From NCBI RefSeq assembly GCF_003867075.1, contig NZ_CP032544.1, positions 2,474,001 to 2,538,000 on the forward strand: a DNA stretch of 64,000 nucleotides, written 5' to 3'. This document shows positions 61,492-64,000 of the stretch, piece after piece. Numbering within the stretch: the first letter of the stretch is position 1; every line of letters starts with the position of its first letter. The translations under genes and the position numbers were made by a program. This stretch comes from Tenacibaculum mesophilum. GTDB lineage: Bacteria > Bacteroidota > Bacteroidia > Flavobacteriales > Flavobacteriaceae. The notes beneath the pieces are model-generated. The model did no database searches. It was not told where the DNA came from and saw nothing but the letters and a program-made list of their open reading frames with translations.

Positions 61492-62454
61492 TTAGGATTT
61501 GTAAGTATAATTTTTCCGAAATTCTTTTGGCGTTGTTTTTTCAAATTTTTTAAAAGCAGCTGTAAAATGTGTAGGGTTTTTATATCCAACTATGTCAGCT
61601 ATTTCATAAATAGGTTTTTGAGTATAAGCTAATAAGTCTTTTGCCTTATTCATTCTTAAATTTTTGGTGTAATTAAAAATAGTTTCACCAAACAATTTCT
61701 TAAATTCATTTTTTAAAACATTTTGATTCAATAGTACTTTACGAGCAAGTTGCTGAATTGATATTTGCTCATGAATATTGGTTTGAAGTATAGCTTCTAC
61801 TTTATATATTTTTTTAAGAACTTTTTCATTAGAACTATTTCCTTTTTTAGAATGAATGTTTAGTTGTAAATGTGTTAATTCTAATACTTTTGATTCTAAA
61901 AAAAGACGTTTTAACAATCCTTTTTGCGAGTTAGTGAGCATATCATTAACTATTCTTTCCATATTTGAAGTTAGCTGCTGTGTAGTACTTAAGTTAGAAA
62001 CTTTGTTACTAGAAAAAAGTGCTTGCATTTTATGTTTTTTAATAAATGAATCATGCATCTTAATTTTAACTTCATTTATATGCTTATTTCTGTAAAAAAC
62101 AATTTTATCATCACCATTATCATGTAATAAATAACTTTCACTTTTTTCGATAATAAGATCATTTTCTAGATTAGAAAAACGAATAATTTTTTCTCCATCT
62201 ATTAAAACAGAAAGTTCTAAAGTATTAAAACGATTATTATTGTTGCCAGAGATAAAAAGAAAATCTTCTTTGAGTTTAGCGTTAATCAAATTGATTAATA
62301 AGCCATCAAAATAATAACTTATTATCGTCCCTTTACCATAAAGAGAATTAATAGTATAGACTGAAGTTTTTATACCACAGTCCATACTTTTTATTTTAAG
62401 GCACAGAAATTTTTTTAACTGTGACTTTTTATTGTTGGCAGTAACTATTTCCAT
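61492..62454 (-). CDS. AraC family regulator, PchR-like
   Basis: A 320-residue protein. The C-terminal 100 residues hold two helix-turn-helix motifs (ISIQQLARKVLLNQNVLKNEF and KPIYEIADIVGYKNPTHFTAAF). The N-terminal part is not a known cupin; together with the KRLFLESKVLELTHLQL helix it resembles PchR-type regulators that sense ferric siderophores. It is convergent with and 1 bp from the siderophore operon, and follows the PepSY gene by 49 bp on its strand. It probably activates the siderophore operon through the repeats at 48051-48087. Confidence 0.87.
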   Translation of the reverse strand: MEIVTANNKKSQLKKFLCLKIKSMDCGIKTSVYTINSLYGKGTIISYYFDGLLINLINAKLKEDFLFISGNNNNRFNTLELSVLIDGEKIIRFSNLENDLIIEKSESYLLHDNGDDKIVFYRNKHINEVKIKMHDSFIKKHKMQALFSSNKVSNLSTTQQLTSNMERIVNDMLTNSQKGLLKRLFLESKVLELTHLQLNIHSKKGNSSNEKVLKKIYKVEAILQTNIHEQISIQQLARKVLLNQNVLKNEFKKLFGETIFNYTKNLRMNKAKDLLAYTQKPIYEIADIVGYKNPTHFTAAFKKFEKTTPKEFRKNYTYKS

Positions 62455-62503
62455 AAATACGGGGGATATAGGAAATGGGGAATGAGCCTATACTAAGAAG
62501 GAA

Positions 62504-64000
62504 TTAATCTTTAATCCACTTATAAATATTAATAATTAAAAATATACTAGCTATTGCTACCAAAAGAAGCATAAATATCTCAGATATATTATTAGCTTCA
62601 TGAAGAATAGCTTCAAAGAAATGGTACACATTATATAAACCGGCAATACTCGCCCAAACCAGTGAAGTTATCTTGAACCATTTTTTAGAAAGCTCAATAG
62701 TTAGCAAACCAAAAAGTAAGCACATTCCTTCAAATAAAATACGATATAAGTGATGTACAATAGGAGCTTCACCTGTTGCACCCTCCATTACTAAAGTTTC
62801 ATTGTAGTATATATTGAATAGCCCATATATATGGTGAACTATCCAGCCAATTGCTAAAAATATCCAAAGGATACTAATTTTTGTTCTCATCGGTATGTGG
62901 TTTTTATCTTTTAATAATTTATTTTTTTCTGTAGTTTGAGCCGTTTTTTTAGCCTCCTCAGCTAACAGTTTTTTACGGTTTTTATAATCTATAGGATGTT
63001 TTGTAAAAGCACTTTTAGTCTTTACTTCAGGTTTAATTTTAAGGTATATAAATAATGCAGTAATTGAGATGGCTATCCATAATAAATCAACTGTAAGAAT
63101 GTCAAACTGCTTAGCTTTGTAGGTGTTCCAAACCCAGTTGTTAGAAACAACACCATTAACAATAGGAATTAAAAATCCAAGGATAGCGCCTGCTAACAAA
63201 GTAGTTTTATTTGTGAAATAATTATCTCGTTTAAATCTAAAAAAGAGGGTTGCTAATAACCAAACAACAAAAAACCAAGTGTATAAAATGCTCATTTTTT
63301 GAGTTTGATATGCTTCGGGTAGTAGCTTAACAATCAAGAAAAATAAGGCTGTTACAGGATACAAAGACAAGCAAATAGCAAGATAAATGTGCCCTATTTT
63401 CGCAGTATATAAACGTTGTTTTAAGGTCATACTTTTCTTATTACGAGCTTCAATCCAAATCAACACACCAGTTATAATAACAAAGCATGTAATAAGAGCT
63501 AATACAAAATAAATAACTTTTACAGCAATTCCTCCAAAATTTCCATAATGAAGACGCCCTAAAGAAAGCTGCACATCGTCGGTATATTTACTTTCATTGG
63601 GGTTTCTTATTACTGAAGTTTTATTGGTTTCTAAATCATAAATTACCATTCCCGAACTTAAAAAACGTTCTTTATGGTCCAACTCTCCAATAAGAAAGTA
63701 TTTCATGTTGGTACCTCCATAATTTTTAATTAAAACATAGGTAGGGTTAAAATGAGACCAGCGGTTGGTGTTTTCTTTTACAAATTCATTTACACTAGGA
63801 AGCGTTTTGTTAGTTTCAGCAGCCCATTCATAAGTTTTGCGGTCGGGACGTAAATCATTCATTAATTTTGTTTGATCACCACCGTATAAAAAATTAGCAG
63901 GAAGTAAAACAAAAAGACTAAGACAAAAATAAGTTGCAGTAACAGCATACATAAACTGAAAGGGAAGTCCAATAATACCTAATGCAGTGTGTGCATCTGT
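62504..64000 (-). CDS. PepSY-associated transmembrane protein (5' end outside window)
   Basis: The frame runs open to the right edge, with ALGIIGLPFQFMYAVT just inside it; the ATG at 63952 is internal. About 498 residues are visible. Three to four N-terminal and several C-terminal hydrophobic helices surround PepSY-like segments; a long linker of charged residues lies near 320-360. PepSY_TM proteins beside TonB receptors and siderophore genes act as inner-membrane partners that may reduce ferric siderophores. A siderophore receptor gene may lie just beyond the window. Confidence 0.82.
   Translation of the reverse strand, partial: TDAHTALGIIGLPFQFMYAVTATYFCLSLFVLLPANFLYGGDQTKLMNDLRPDRKTYEWAAETNKTLPSVNEFVKENTNRWSHFNPTYVLIKNYGGTNMKYFLIGELDHKERFLSSGMVIYDLETNKTSVIRNPNESKYTDDVQLSLGRLHYGNFGGIAVKVIYFVLALITCFVIITGVLIWIEARNKKSMTLKQRLYTAKIGHIYLAICLSLYPVTALFFLIVKLLPEAYQTQKMSILYTWFFVVWLLATLFFRFKRDNYFTNKTTLLAGAILGFLIPIVNGVVSNNWVWNTYKAKQFDILTVDLLWIAISITALFIYLKIKPEVKTKSAFTKHPIDYKNRKKLLAEEAKKTAQTTEKNKLLKDKNHIPMRTKISILWIFLAIGWIVHHIYGLFNIYYNETLVMEGATGEAPIVHHLYRILFEGMCLLFGLLTIELSKKWFKITSLVWASIAGLYNVYHFFEAILHEANNISEIFMLLLVAIASIFLIINIYKWIKD

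Noticed and set aside
1..64000. CRISPR arrays, tRNA or rRNA genes, insertion sequences, prophage
   Set aside because: None seen on reading both strands: no regularly spaced repeats, no tRNA cloverleaf recognised by eye, no transposase or phage genes. A tRNA search program could still find a missed one.

Overview
The window looks like a chromosomal segment of a marine member of the Flavobacteriaceae (Bacteroidota), most likely Tenacibaculum or a close relative. The DNA is AT-rich, upstream regions carry the Bacteroidota -7 box TANNTTTG with essentially no Shine-Dalgarno sequences, and there are lineage markers: gliding genes gldE and gldD, a SusC/SusD pair, DUF6341 and DUF6427 proteins, and a BibC-like siderophore synthetase. 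The genus is an inference from gene content, not proven.

Layout. 1-2447: the end of uvrC and a patatin/outer-membrane-barrel protein. 2506-4634: rng, a 29-residue basic protein and hup. 4771-11721: a minus-strand SusC/SusD operon with a zinc metallohydrolase lipoprotein and a DUF4302 lipoprotein, lying between hup and mutY. 11933-15316: mutY, ssb, gldE, gldD. 15318-21264: heme A synthase, a small metal-binding lipoprotein, a DMT transporter and a pair of M16 peptidases. 21471-25277: rplU-rpmA and a LytTR regulator with its TPR histidine kinase. 25274-35034: dinB, a tRNA 5-hydroxyuridine operon (trhO, trhP, ferredoxin), asd, an HD hydrolase, a candidate small RNA, a crotonase, a sensor kinase and holB. 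35103-37552: feoAB and a small Cys-rich partner. 37654-45498: housekeeping genes (brnQ, upp, trmB, an alkyltransferase-like protein, mrp, nfu). 45681-47974: ferredoxin reductase, membrane hydroxylase and 2Fe-2S ferredoxin, which together could form one electron chain.

48143-61490 is the most notable part: an 11-gene plus-strand operon for a hydroxamate siderophore of the NIS (non-NRPS) type. It has a PLP decarboxylase (lysine to cadaverine), an N-hydroxylase, an MFS exporter, and two acyltransferase/IucA-IucC synthetase modules, one fused as in BibC and one split into two overlapping genes. These are followed by a nitroreductase, a membrane acyltransferase-like protein, an alpha/beta hydrolase, a fatty-acid-hydroxylase-family protein and, last, a crotonase that closely resembles RpfF, the DSF quorum-signal synthase of Xanthomonas, with both catalytic glutamates kept. 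An AraC/PchR-type regulator and a PepSY membrane protein (cut by the right edge) lie convergently beyond it. A pair of direct repeats 21 bp apart ahead of the first gene is a good candidate for the regulator's site.

How it fits together: the right third is devoted to iron (siderophore, regulator, PepSY reductase-like protein), and feoAB handles ferrous iron. The RpfF-like gene suggests either a fatty-acid signal made along with the siderophore or a lipid part added to it; the sequence alone cannot decide. No CRISPR array, tRNA, rRNA or insertion sequence was seen.
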